From positions 1,277,935 through 1,341,934 of the forward strand of contig NC_041777.1 in NCBI RefSeq assembly GCF_900090045.1: 64,000 nt of DNA, written 5' to 3'. A model generated the notes under the pieces. The model was not told where the DNA came from. It did no database searches and was given only the letters and a program-made list of their open reading frames with translations. The DNA comes from Plasmodium malariae (taxonomy: Eukaryota; Apicomplexa; Aconoidasida; Haemosporida; Plasmodiidae). This document shows, piece by piece, positions 13,612 through 25,739 of the stretch. Position 1 is the stretch's first letter; every line of letters starts with the position of its first letter. A program made the position numbers and the translations under genes.

Positions 13612-16600
13612 AATGAGTAATAAAAGGAGTATATACTTATGTAATTAAGCCTTTAATATTAAGTAATATCTGTAGTATTTTTAGTGATATTCTTAATAAG
13701 AATGCATATAATTTCTAAAATATTGTGAATTCTCAAGAGTATAATTATTCGTTTTGATACGTAACAATATATATATATGTTCATCGCTTTTTGTGTATTT
13801 AAACGTTTAAAATATTTCTAATTTGTATTTTAATATATAATTTAAGGATAACTAAAAATACTTGTTATAATGATAATATTTGTATAAGTAAACAGACTTC
13901 TATGAATAATATATATATGTACATTGAATTGAATAAATAATAGAATTTTTCATAAAATTTTATAGAACTCTGTTAAATTATATTTTAACTAACAATTAAT
14001 GACTTGTATTCTGTACTTTGTTTTATTAAAAAATTATTATTTCTTAAGATAATTAAATGAAAATATATTATTGGTTTTAAATTAATAATAAACTTGTCTT
14101 TTCTAGTATTTTGTAAACCTATGTGATTACTGAATGCTGTAGTGATATATATATGTAATTATATATTTTTACATAGAAAATCACTAATATTTATTTTATA
14201 TGTTATTTTTTATGAAAAGTATGTAACATAATATATTTAGTGAAAAAATATTCTTAAAATTCTTTTAGTTTTTTTTTATCGTATAATTGTGAAAATACAA
14301 TTATATAATGAAATAATATTCTTTTTGAATGTGAAAGATTTATGATTGTTTAAAAATTGAGTGTATTATGAAACTTCATAAATAATTGAAGAAAAAAAGA
14401 AATTATTACATTATTATTGTTCTTATATATATCGTTGATCCTTTTCTTTTTAATTTATTTTAATTTATGTTATACTGAAAATATATAAATATATTATTTG
14501 TAGCTTTTATTTTTTAAATTATTAAAAAATTAAATTTATTAATTAGATATAATCCAATATTAATAGGTAATATTTTTATTTAATTAAAATGTAATAATTA
14601 ACATTATAAACTCTACTAAGAGAATATAAAATTTTTACATTTTATGAAAGAATTGAAGTATATAAAATATATATAAGTTCGTTACTGAAAATATAATTAA
14701 AAGTAATTCTGTTTAATTTTCTATTTATTTTTTTTAAGGCAATATAATCATTGTGTTATACTCTGATAAAAAATTGTTGTGTTTATTCCATTAGTCTTTT
14801 ATAATAATAAAATATCTTATTTTTATTAGTAATTGTAAAAAGTAGAATTAGAACATATACTTAATGTTTTCAAATTAACAATTGTATAAAAGCATTATTA
14901 ATAATTATAGCCTGGTCAAATATATTTTATGTTTACATCAAACATATTAGGGGTTAATGGTCATAATATATTTTATCACTTATATTTTGTTTATATATTA
15001 TTTTATCTTAATTATTATTTCCATGGGTGAATATTTATAGAAAAAGATTTATATCTAGGCATTTGAAATGATAGTTACATAAAAGATATATATAAACTTC
15101 ATAGATTATGTATATTTTACTACTAACAAAAAGATTATTAATGAATGTTTGCTTAAATATTTCAAAAATTATATAACAATTACTGATAGTTTCTTTACTA
15201 TTACTTTCATATTTAAATAATATTTACAATATATATATTAAAGTTTTGATATAAGTAATGCAACATAATTGTTGAATTAAAAATAATGAAATGCTTATTT
15301 TATAAATAATATATCGTATCTCTTTTTTTTTTACGTAAATTAGTTAATTTTTTTTTTTTTTTGATGAGTTTATGGATAGCATTATTATATTACCCTATTA
15401 TTATAGTAAGAATAATATGCTTATTTTAGTATCTACTAAATAACTATGGTACCTAATTTTAATTATGCACATATTATTAAAGTGCTATTATAAATTCAAT
15501 TATTTTTAAATTGTTTTAAATTTATAATAACTCGTTTTAATACAATGAATTTTTATGATTAATGTTTAATAAAAAATATAACAGTTTAGTACATCTTTAA
15601 AGGCCCTAATTTATAACTTCTATTCCTTATGTTATTATAATATAAAATCGGGAACTTAAGTACAGAAACGTAAGCCTAAAGCCTAAATAATGTATCTATG
15701 AAGTGTACTAACGTTAGTATTTAAATAAAAGAAAATTTTATAAATGTTTTAGGATTTATACTTAGATTTATCATTTGTTTGATTTATTTCTACTTTCATT
15801 CTAATTTATATCCTCTCATTCATTGAACTATAAATTTTGTTGTTTATTATTTACAATTTTTTTAATAAAAGAATATTTCCAATTATTAAGTAAAAGAGTT
15901 TACCCATTTTGCATTTTTTTTATACGCTCAAAATATTTAAGTAAATACAACTTTTGTAATTTTCTTAGATGTTTTTTCTATTACTTCCTTTATTTATGCA
16001 CTATTTCTACACTTATCAATCATTTTTGACATATGAATGTATAAAAGTTATCATTACATGCCATTCCCATATCATACCAACTTTTCAACCTTTTATACTC
16101 GTTATACGTGGTATATATATATAAGTGAATTCATGATATAAGTGTTTTGTCTACGAATATATTTATTTATATATTAAATTATGCAATTATTTATTTTTTG
16201 TTAATATGGAATATTACGTTACAATATGTGTTGGAAATTGAGGAGAACAATGGAAATTTAGTGCCTCCTATTTTTATTATTAAAAAAGTAAAAAGAATAA
16301 AGAAATATATATCTGTGTGAAAAAACGGTAAAACAATAAAAAATATTTTTACAAGAACACTTAGAAGAAATAAAAAGAAAAGGAATTATAAAATTTTAGA
16401 TAATATACATAAAAGAAATGTAGAAGGTAAAAATAAATATAGATTCATTTGAGAATCTCCTGAGAAAAAAAAAATATATATAATAGTATAAAAACTCACT
16501 AGAAAATATTTAAATATTTTAAATTTTTATAATAATAGTTAAATATATAGAGTGCTATCATTTCAATTTATATGAAATAAATAATACAAAAATTACAAAT

Positions 16601-17569
16601 ATATATTTATGAATAATATTACTAAATGGGATAATGTTAAACATTAAGATAAAAAATTATTATTAACTCATTTTTGAGTGGTAACAATATAATAACTCTT
16701 AAGACAATAAATTAAGGGCAATATCATATCTCTACTGTTATATATTAAACAAATGAAGCTCGAGTTATGTAATGAAATCAAGTACACTTTATACTCAGTT
16801 ATTATATAATATTAAAAACTTTAAAAAATTTACCCTAATAAAGAATTTTATATTTATAGTGTAATTTTAATTGAAGAATGAATTGTTCATATATTCACTA
16901 ATAAATTAAAATCTAAATAAAAATATTTAATTATATTAGTTATCCTAATTATAGAATTATTATTATGATAAATAAAAATAAATGTAGTAACAACTAAGAA
17001 ATGTCTTTCTGTTTAAAATAATAAAATATTTTTATGTATTACAAGAAAAAAACAAAAGTACTTTATTAATATATAATATTCTTCATATATTATATAAATT
17101 CTATAGCAAAAAATAATGTGTATACGAAAACATTATTTAAACACTAATGTAATGTATTCAAATAAATTGAAAAATCAATTGTAAATTTTTAATTATTAGT
17201 GGAAGATTAGGGTCACCATTATATAACTATTCTATGATTTGAGTTAAGGTGAGTTTTAAGTTGTAAATACTGATCTCTTCAGTTTTTTTTTTAGTGATCA
17301 AGCTTCATTTTTTTTCTATTATTATTTTTATTTTTCCAATAATCATACTCTTCTTTTAAGAAAAATATAATACGTTTATTTCACGTAGATCTATATAGAA
17401 AAATAATTAACTTATTTATCTCTATTTTATGTGTTTTTTACTATACATATTTTTATGTTCCTTAGTCTTCATTTATACATGATGAAATATCTACCTTGGA
17501 AATTAAATAGATGAAAAATTTCTAATTACATTCCGTTCATTTGAATATGATATTTATTGTTTTTATTCA
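13612..17569. other. Intergenic spacer, no gene seen
   Basis: About 4 kb of AT-rich DNA. A block at 13780-13850 ('cgctttttgtg' through 'tctaatttgtattttaa') resembles the 3' flanks of the other fam-type genes and is probably part of the 3' UTR. The frame at 15823-16029 is a Phe/Leu/Tyr-rich frame without features. Short basic frames at 16280-16460 look vaguely protein-like but have frequent stops. Poly-T runs lie near 15320 and 15350. Confidence 0.45.
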
Positions 17570-18241
17570 TTAGTCTATTACATTTTCTTTAAGCCATACT
17601 TTCCATTGTTTATTTTCTATCCAATCTCTATAAAAGTATATTATCAAGTTGTTATAGTCTGCCATAGTTTCTTTATATCACTTCGTCACGGTCGTGATTA
17701 TGTTATCTATATATTTTTTATTAATACGCTTAATTAAAGAGTTCCACAAATACTTTTCATTTTTTAATCTTTCGTCTCATTGTTGATACGCTTCGACTTT
17801 TATATAAATATCTGAATCTCCAAGTAATAATTTTTTAAAGAAACGTGTCCAGCAATTAACCTCGTATAAAATATACGAATGTGAATCCCATTAATGTTTC
17901 TTCTTTTCATTCCAATTATTCAATTTATTCAATTTAGACATCACAATTTTATTGTAGAAGAATATATTTTCATTGAACCACCTTTAAAAATATGATATTA
18001 TATAATATAATCCGTGTGTATTGAACCATCGTATCCAATCGTAGTCACTGCAATTGGAGAATACATCATAAAAATTTGATTGATAATCTTCTTTCATACC
18101 AGGAACATAATATGACCATTTTTCCTCTAAAATGTACGCAAAATTATTAAATTTCTCATTTCTGTTTCTAATCCTAGTATTCTTTTACTGTTTAAAATCT
18201 TTATCATTTCTTTTTTCTGTTTCATTAACCATAATTTCCAT
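17570..18241 (-). pseudogene. Tryptophan-rich protein gene relic
   Basis: One minus-strand frame reads from an ATG at 18239-18241 to TAA at 17570-17572, about 223 codons. Five internal stops interrupt it, at 18185, 17984, 17891, 17777 and 17678 (lower coordinates), with no frameshift visible. It starts with a charged Lys/Glu/Asn segment. A Trp-rich domain follows with well-spaced Trp residues, including EEKWSYY, DWIRWF, LNNWNEKKK, CWTRFF, YLWNSL, RDWIENK and WKVWLKE. This pattern fits the Plasmodium tryptophan-rich antigen family (Pv-fam-a like), normally secreted and expressed in blood stages. Two of the stops are TGA where a family Trp (TGG) is plausible. No leader exon was found upstream. 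Family placement rests on the Trp spacing only. Confidence 0.6.
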
Positions 18242-19440
18242 TTATTATTTTTATTTTCTACTAACACTATAAATTAACATATTTTTTGCCTTAAGTACAC
18301 TTTTGGCATAATTTCACGACCATTATAAGATTTACAAAGTGGAGTCTTTATTTTTCCAGTATATAACTAAATAACATATTAAAAAAAAAACATATTTTTT
18401 ATAGTAATATAATTTTTAAATAGAATTAACTAAAACCTAAATTTATTTATTTGAAATATTTTATACTACCCCCTTAAAGTAACAATTATCATTTTCAGTG
18501 GCAGAACATAATTTAAATATAACGGAAGATGCTGATATGAAAAGGATTATTGCTTTCATATTTAATAATATATAGTTTTATTTTATAATATATATTTTTC
18601 AATAAAATATATTATATTACAAAAGCAAACGCTCTAAAATAAAAAGTGCAAATATAATACGTACTATAGATAAAGTCTTATAAAATATATTTAAATTATT
18701 ATATAAAAAAGAATATTAAAATAAATTAATGAATATTATTTATTAAGTTTAAATAAGAAATTAGGTATATAAAGAAACTTAAAAATATAAAAATAATTCC
18801 TAAATATAGTTATTTTCTTTAATAAAATATTCCCATGTAAATTTGACAAAGGTATCTTAGTTTTTCTTTATATTAGACAAATTTTTGTCTTTATTGATTA
18901 TTAAATTTTCTTGATATGTATGTAAGTAGTTGTTTTTTAATATTTTACTTTTCTTTTAAAATGAGCTTTTTATATAGTTAAATATAGCATAATAATTTTT
19001 GCATTTGCGTTTATATGTAAAAATACATTTTATATTTTCAAATTTTACTAATATATATATTACTTTGTTTAACATGTAATATATAATTTCTTTTTTAATT
19101 ATTATATGTGAGGCAATATTTACTATTTTTTCGTTAACTATATGTATTATAGTACATTTTTATGTGTATCATGTTATATACACATTTTCTGTATTTAATT
19201 TTTTTTTCAGTTTATATATCCTACTACAGAGTTATAATTATATATAATATCTATGGTTGGAAAATTCTTCACTTACTCATTGTATGCTTAGTAAAATTGT
19301 TTTATGTATTATTTGAATATATTTCATTTTTTTTAATTTTTTTTATAAGTGTAAGTGCGAGTATTACCTACTTAGGTCCACTTTTCAATATGCTTTTTTT
19401 AAACACTTTTTCATTTTATTTGAAGTTATTAAACAATATT
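18242..19440. other. Intergenic spacer downstream of the PIR gene
   Basis: AT-rich. The two neighbouring minus-strand loci (PIR gene and Trp-rich relic) are separated by this 1.2 kb. The plus frame at 19162-19467 is Phe/Leu/Tyr-rich and overlaps PIR exon 3, so it is not called. No leader exon for the Trp-rich relic was recognised. Confidence 0.5.
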
Positions 19441-21169
19441 TCACCTAGTATAATAAGAAAATTGTAATCCCCTATTCCCAGTTCTTCTTTTATCCGATTT
19501 TGGAGCGCGGATAATAAACTGCCGCATATAGGGATCTTCATAATAATCGTCAATTCTTTTTTTCCTTGATACTTTTTTATGAAAACATCTTCCAAAAGGA
19601 GTAAACTATTATAAAAATAAATAATAATAAATATAATGAATATATTTTTTTTGTAATTATGAAATTTTATGGAAATTAAAAATAGTAAATTAATACATTT
19701 TTTGATTTTATTGAGGAACATTCATTTACTTTATAAAAAAGGAAAATAGTGAACATTATTCCCATTATCAGAGTAAATGCGATTCCACCGCGAAAAATTT
19801 TGTTTTTGAACATATAAGAATTAGGATTTAATCTGATTTTAATTTTTTTTCCTGGAGCAAACACGTCCAATTTTACTCCTATAGTATTAGTTTTACGTAC
19901 ATCTGGTTCTATACATTTCCCTGATGTATCTCTTGATAATAGTGGATTTTTACAAGGCGAATTTTTATCACTGCTGTTATCTTCAGGTACATGTGATTGT
20001 TGTAAAGAGGATGATTGGCTTGATTGTTCTTTGTTTCCTCTTGATATTGAATTATCACGTAGTAATTTTGTAGATACAGAAATTCCTCTTTGTCCATAGG
20101 TTGTAAAAGGACCAATTACAGAAGTAGCTTGAAGAGAAGGTGATAGTGGCATAATATGAGAATTATCAGATGTACGAAACACATGACAATTACGTATTCC
20201 ACCTTCTTGTGTTGCATGTGTAATTTCTTCATTTGGTATATCTGTGCACTTGATATAATAAATTGATCCTGTAATATTTGTTAGGGAATGGCCCCAATGC
20301 GTTATACTACCTGATGTTGGAGGTTTCTGAGCTTTTATTAAGTTATCGCACTTTTTACTTTCGTTAGACTTTAATGTAGACAGAAGTTGGTTAGGATCAA
20401 ATTCTTCATCGCATTTAAAATAATCTTCGCAGTCTATCAAGAATGAACCATAGCAACATTCATCCTCCTCTTTACGCTTATTATATAATGTAATAATATA
20501 TTTAAGGTAATTTTCATATTTATCAGGTGTAACAACTTTACATGTGTCAGATGTTTTAATACTGTCATAATTATGAAAATAATCATATAAATATTTCTCT
20601 TCTACCATATTATTTAATCTTTGTACAATATCAGTCTTAAAGTCATATTGACAATAATATGCATTAAAATTATCTTTAAATTTATTTTGAGATTGCAAGA
20701 ATTTTTCAGTTATAGGTTTGGCTTTATCATCATTTGTATTATCTCCTAAATTTTTTTTTATATTAAGATATGTCCAGTATTTATAATGTGCACACTGAGT
20801 AATATACTCAATTGTATTAAAGTAATTAGATAATCTATCTGCATTTCTTGCAATTTTTTTACAGAGATTATAATTTGCATTGTCAGTATTATCTTTTGAA
20901 TTGTTGAATTCACTACAGTAATTATTGTAACTCGTTCCCTCAACATCATTATTGAGTTCTTTATATATATGATGTGAAGATGATCCTACTAAAATATTTT
21001 CCTGAAAATTAAGAGGACACAGTGAATTAGATATAAATTTATAAGCTGTTTTTATATAAATGATTCAACACATGTTTCCGTAGAATATAGTACTTTAACT
21101 ATAAGAAATTAATAAACTTTTTAATTTTGATTTAATATATACCCATGAGATATCGCCTGAAATTGACAT
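19441..21169 (-). CDS. PIR protein, complete three-exon gene
   Basis: Exons on the minus strand: 21143-21169 (9 codons, MSISGDISW), 19730-21001 (424 codons) and 19441-19605 (54 codons plus TGA). The introns are 141 and 124 bases with GT...AG ends, all phase 0, giving 487 aa. PIR proteins (Plasmodium interspersed repeats, the vir/cir/kir superfamily) are variant proteins of infected red cells with a role in host interaction. Here the Cys-bearing helical domain occupies roughly residues 10-250. A Ser/Gln-rich low-complexity part follows at roughly 330-370, then a membrane segment at about 414-431 ending FYK. The short cytoplasmic exon 3 begins FTPFG and contains SRKKRIDDYY and RRTGNRGLQFSYY, a tail pattern known in this family. 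The Trp usually following FTPFG(S/R) is Cys here. No stop or frameshift is seen. Neighbours on the same strand are relics. Confidence 0.9.
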
Positions 21170-24100
21170 TTTTGTTTGACAAAAGTAAAATATAAAAATA
21201 AATCATAACATTAAATATTAATTTATCCAAATATAAAAAATAAAGGCATACCTATTAATGGTACATTATATATTGTTTTGTATTAATTATATAAAATAAA
21301 TAAATATTTTTTAAGAGGACATATTCGATAATTCTGGTTAAGGATTAATTTTCCGTAACGCTTCTAACATTTAATAAAATATTAATTTTTAATTTTCAAT
21401 CAAATAAAATAAATAATGAGTTTAAAATTATACTGTAAAAACTATAGAATTAAAAGTTAATGTATTATTTGTAAATATTTTATTTATTTTATTAATATGT
21501 TACATAATACAAAATTATTTCATTATTTTAGTCTTTTAATAATAGTATTTATCAATTTTGTACTTTAAATATTTTGTCAATATACAAATTTCCACGTAAT
21601 AACTATATCTTCAGTATGAATAATTTTATGGATTTTACGTTTATTACTATTTTAATATAATTATTTTGTAGAAACTCTTCTGGATTCTAGAGTATTATAA
21701 ATAAATTTTTCGTCAAAATTATTTGAATAACTACATAAAATTTTTCATTTATAAATGTGACAGAATTATCACATAAGAATATACATATGAATCATAAAAA
21801 ACAATTGATTTAAAATTAGATAAAAAAATAATTATCCCTATAATATTAGCAGTTATCATTGCTCTACTTAAAGAATTGTACATGAATTTATTGTAAGAAA
21901 ATGGTTCTTTGAATTTCTATACATTATATTAATTATTATTTTAATTATTTTTTTTTTTTTATTTACTTTAAATAACATATAAAATTTTTTATATCTAAAG
22001 TGTTAAAAATATGAGCATAACAAGAATGTATATTACATTATATTATGAGGTAAAAAGTTATTATTTATAAAGGAAAGAATAAACACTTTTATATTTTTAT
22101 CATAATAATAATGGTATTTTATAATGATATTAAAATGAACTGATATCATATAAATTAAAGATTTAAAATATGCCAAATATTATTTTTATTGTGTTCAGGA
22201 TATAAAATAATTATGAAAAGAGTTATAATGGAATTGTGAAATTCACAAAAGTTTTATGATATCTTATTTATACACCTTCTGCTACTTAAAATTGTATTAA
22301 TCCCAAAATATAATAGAATTATAGTAAATTTTATTTTTTCATTTTTTTGTAGGTAATTTTTTGCAATAGAAATTTTTCGTTTTGAGTGCATTAAAATAAG
22401 ATATGTTTCGTATAATAATCACATAATATCTTAAAATATTTTGGAATAAAAATATTATGTAAGATACCATCAGCATTATGTATGTAAACAGCATGAATTT
22501 CTATCTTATTGGAGTTTTGCTCATGACATAATGACATTAAATGATTTTTCAAAATAAGTAATAGGATAATGTATATTTAATTTTATGTAATTTTTTTTTT
22601 TTTTTTTCTTAAACATTATATTTTACTGTTTATTTTGTTATAATACAGATTACTAGTATATTATGAAAATTTACAAATAAATGATTTCTGATAAAATATT
22701 GTGATAAGTAAAATATATTGTAATTAACAAATAGTATGTATCAAACTTGAAATTACTATTATTATATATACTTTTTCAAGTATATTGTGTTATATTTTCA
22801 TTACCATTATTTTTTTTATAATGTATATTAGACTAAGACAATGATTTTTGTATTTGAGGCCATTATTTATTTAAATAATTTAAGAGAATTTTTATAAATC
22901 ATTTAATTGATAATAATGCAGACCAAGTTGTACTAGTATTACATTTTAGATCTTTTATTTATTAAATATTTTCGTTAAAAAGTTGTTTTATTGATTTTAG
23001 AAAGAATTTCATTTTACTTATCTTTTTTATATGAAATTTGAATGATTATTTTAATAACTTCTAACAACATTATTAACTAATTTTAATCATAACTACTATT
23101 TAAGTGTTATAATGTGATTAATTCTTTTTATAATTAGTGAAATGTTTCGGTGATTAATATGTTAAATTTTTCTGTATAATATATGTATATAAAATAAGAT
23201 CGTTAATTCGTATATTGATACTTTTTTTTTTTTTTTTATATTATTCTGTTGAATGATAAAATGAAGATAATGATACTTTTAATAGATATAATTCTGAATA
23301 ATTCATAAAAAATATATTTAATTTTTTATTATAATTAGGATAACAATTAAGATGGAATAAAAGCCGTCTTATTATATTATAAATATTTATTGTACAATGT
23401 CAACTGGTATTTTTTCATCTGAAACATAGTTAAAAAAAATAATATAATCTTAAAAATATTATTCCATTTTTTTTTTGAATGATATAATATTATTTACTTT
23501 TATTATTATAGCGTGTAACATTAACGAATAAAATATGTGAAAATATATTATTAAAGAATATAATAAAATAATTATTCATTATATCTATTTAGTCAATGAA
23601 AAAAAAATAATTGTAATAAATTTTAATATACGTTTTTCATAAATTATTTTATTATGTTATATACATATTTCACAATATATCTTTATTATATGAAGTATAA
23701 GGATAAAATTTCATTATCATTATTTTTAATTTTATAAAAGAATAATTTGGGGATTAATTTAAAATATTACTTTACTCCCATTAATTCATAGTACGAACTT
23801 ATTTTGAATATACATATTTGATAATACTAACATTTCAAGTTCATATATTAAATGGAGACTATAGTATTACATAATAAAGTAATTTTACTGATTTAGCGAT
23901 ATGTTAACATTAATATAAATAGAAAAAACATTTTTATTGCAATAAAATATAGTATACATTCTAAATAGTAACTATATAATTAATAATTTTCCATATTAAT
24001 AAATATTTTTTTATGTAATCAGATAGCAGTTATTTATATTATACTATGTTTACAAATTTATAATAATATTTACTCTTTATTTTCTTTTTCTATAAAAATA

Positions 24101-24981
24101 AAGTCAAAATTGTATAATGATATATATATATTCTTATAAAATTAAAATATAACTAAATAGAATGGTTATAATTCTATATATTTGAAATTGGGCAATTTTT
24201 AGTTCTAGATAAATATATTAATTATATTTTTTATGCATGATACAAATTTGTGTCCATGTTTTTTTAAATAATTAAATAGTATTACTAGATAAACATTTTA
24301 ATACAAAATACATATTGTTATTATATAATATATAAACATTTTGTTCAATTATATATTATTAATAGTCTTTTATAAAATACTTAAAATAAATTATAATTTT
24401 ATAGACAAATAAATTGTCGTATAATGCTTCGCTATATAAGGAAATTTGACTCCTGATTTTCATTTAATTTCTTTCATTATGGAAAATGCTTATTTTGTGT
24501 GATAACGCTAGTACTACTACAATTATATATTAAAGAATAATTAATAAGTTATTCATAATAATATGTATTTGTTTGCAACTTGTAATATGGGAAAATGAAA
24601 TTTATTTGTACAATTTAGACCTCATTATATATTACATATATTCATAATTCTGTAACAAGTATTAAGCTTTACACAATTATTATATTTTTAAGTATATAGG
24701 ACAGTTCATTAGGGAATGAGTGAGTACATTTTGTATCATAAATATTATATATGTTTCATCATTTATGTATTATATTACTAATGAAGTGAAATATATAAAT
24801 CCTTTCATGAACGAAAGAATTTATATGTTTATACAATTCATTTTTTATATTTACTTTTCATTTATATATATTAACAGAACTGTCTTCATATATAAAACAA
24901 AAAGAAAAGGATAATAACAACAAAATATAAGTAATATTAATGGTTAATATACTGAGTTGCATATAACTAATAAAAACATTA
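21170..24981. other. Long intergenic spacer, PIR 5' flank
   Basis: About 3.8 kb of very AT-rich DNA with many poly-T runs (for example near 21950, 22590 and 23225). The PIR promoter should lie immediately to the right of 21169, but no motif is recognised. The plus frame at 24720-24914 is Phe/Tyr/Ile-rich without family features. No gene seen. Confidence 0.5.
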
Positions 24982-25335
24982 GGAGTTTTTGTAAAAAAGT
25001 ATCAACAGACTTTAAAAAATGATATACAGCGGATAAAAAGGAATGTTTCTAAACCATTATTATTTTTCAACGTATTGTTTCTTATATATGATAATGGAAA
25101 CTTTTTGTATTAATGGAAAAAAAATTGGTAATTAAGCTGATATTAAGACATTTTGTACAGAAATAAATTATATTAATATAAAACATTTATAAGGTGCATC
25201 ATATCATTGTTACATTGATATAATTAGCATTAAAGGATAAAAAGAAGAGAAATATTTGCACGAACATTTTTAAAATTCTTACGATAGAATTAAATGTACT
25301 ACTAGGAATAGTAAGAATAATAATTGTAATATGAA
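24982..25335 (+). pseudogene. Possible STP1 N-terminal relic
   Basis: From 24982 one frame reads GVFVKKYQQTLKNDIQRIKR and continues to TAA at 25111-25113. This resembles my memory of STP1 (SURFIN-related subtelomeric transmembrane protein) starts, where a KY.QTL..DI.RIK segment precedes a Cys-containing helix. Around 25240-25330 a second frame gives an HEHF...SYDRIKC-like fragment broken by stops. A further plus-strand fragment at about 25620-25730 (ERLARGPFYTVGLGGFSLLK) is hydrophobic and may be a later piece. The assignment is tentative and the locus is clearly not functional. Confidence 0.33.
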
Positions 25336-25739
25336 TTTCACGTACTTTATATATATTAACATATTATATAGAAATAATTTATGGGTATAATGTGCTTGTT
25401 TTGAGAGACACAATTAACTTTGTAAATAAAAATGTTAAAATTATTTCAAATATAATGAAATATATTATCCATATAATATCTTATATAAATTTGTACATAT
25501 ATATAAAAAACCCATTGAAAGCAAAGAAAAAATATATGAAGCTATACTTATTGAGATTGATGATATAAGAAATAAAAAATAAAATTTTTAATTGTTTATA
25601 ATAAGAACATTAGTAAAAAAAGAAAGATTAGCTAGAGGTCCTTTTTACACAGTCGGTTTAGGTGGTTTTTCATTGCTTAAAATTTTTTTATGTTTTTCCT
25701 TTTCTCTAAAAAATAATATACCTTTATAATTACAAATAA

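Noticed and set aside
16280..16460. Basic coding-like stretch possibly from an STP1 C-terminus
   Set aside because: Frequent stops in every frame and no motif that could be matched with confidence.
19162..19467. 101-codon plus-strand frame
   Set aside because: It overlaps PIR exon 3 on the opposite strand and is dominated by Phe, Leu and Ile; it is a shadow of AT-rich DNA.
24720..24914. 64-codon frame with a TM-like composition
   Set aside because: Tyr/Phe/Ile-rich chance frame; no neighbour or repeat supports it.
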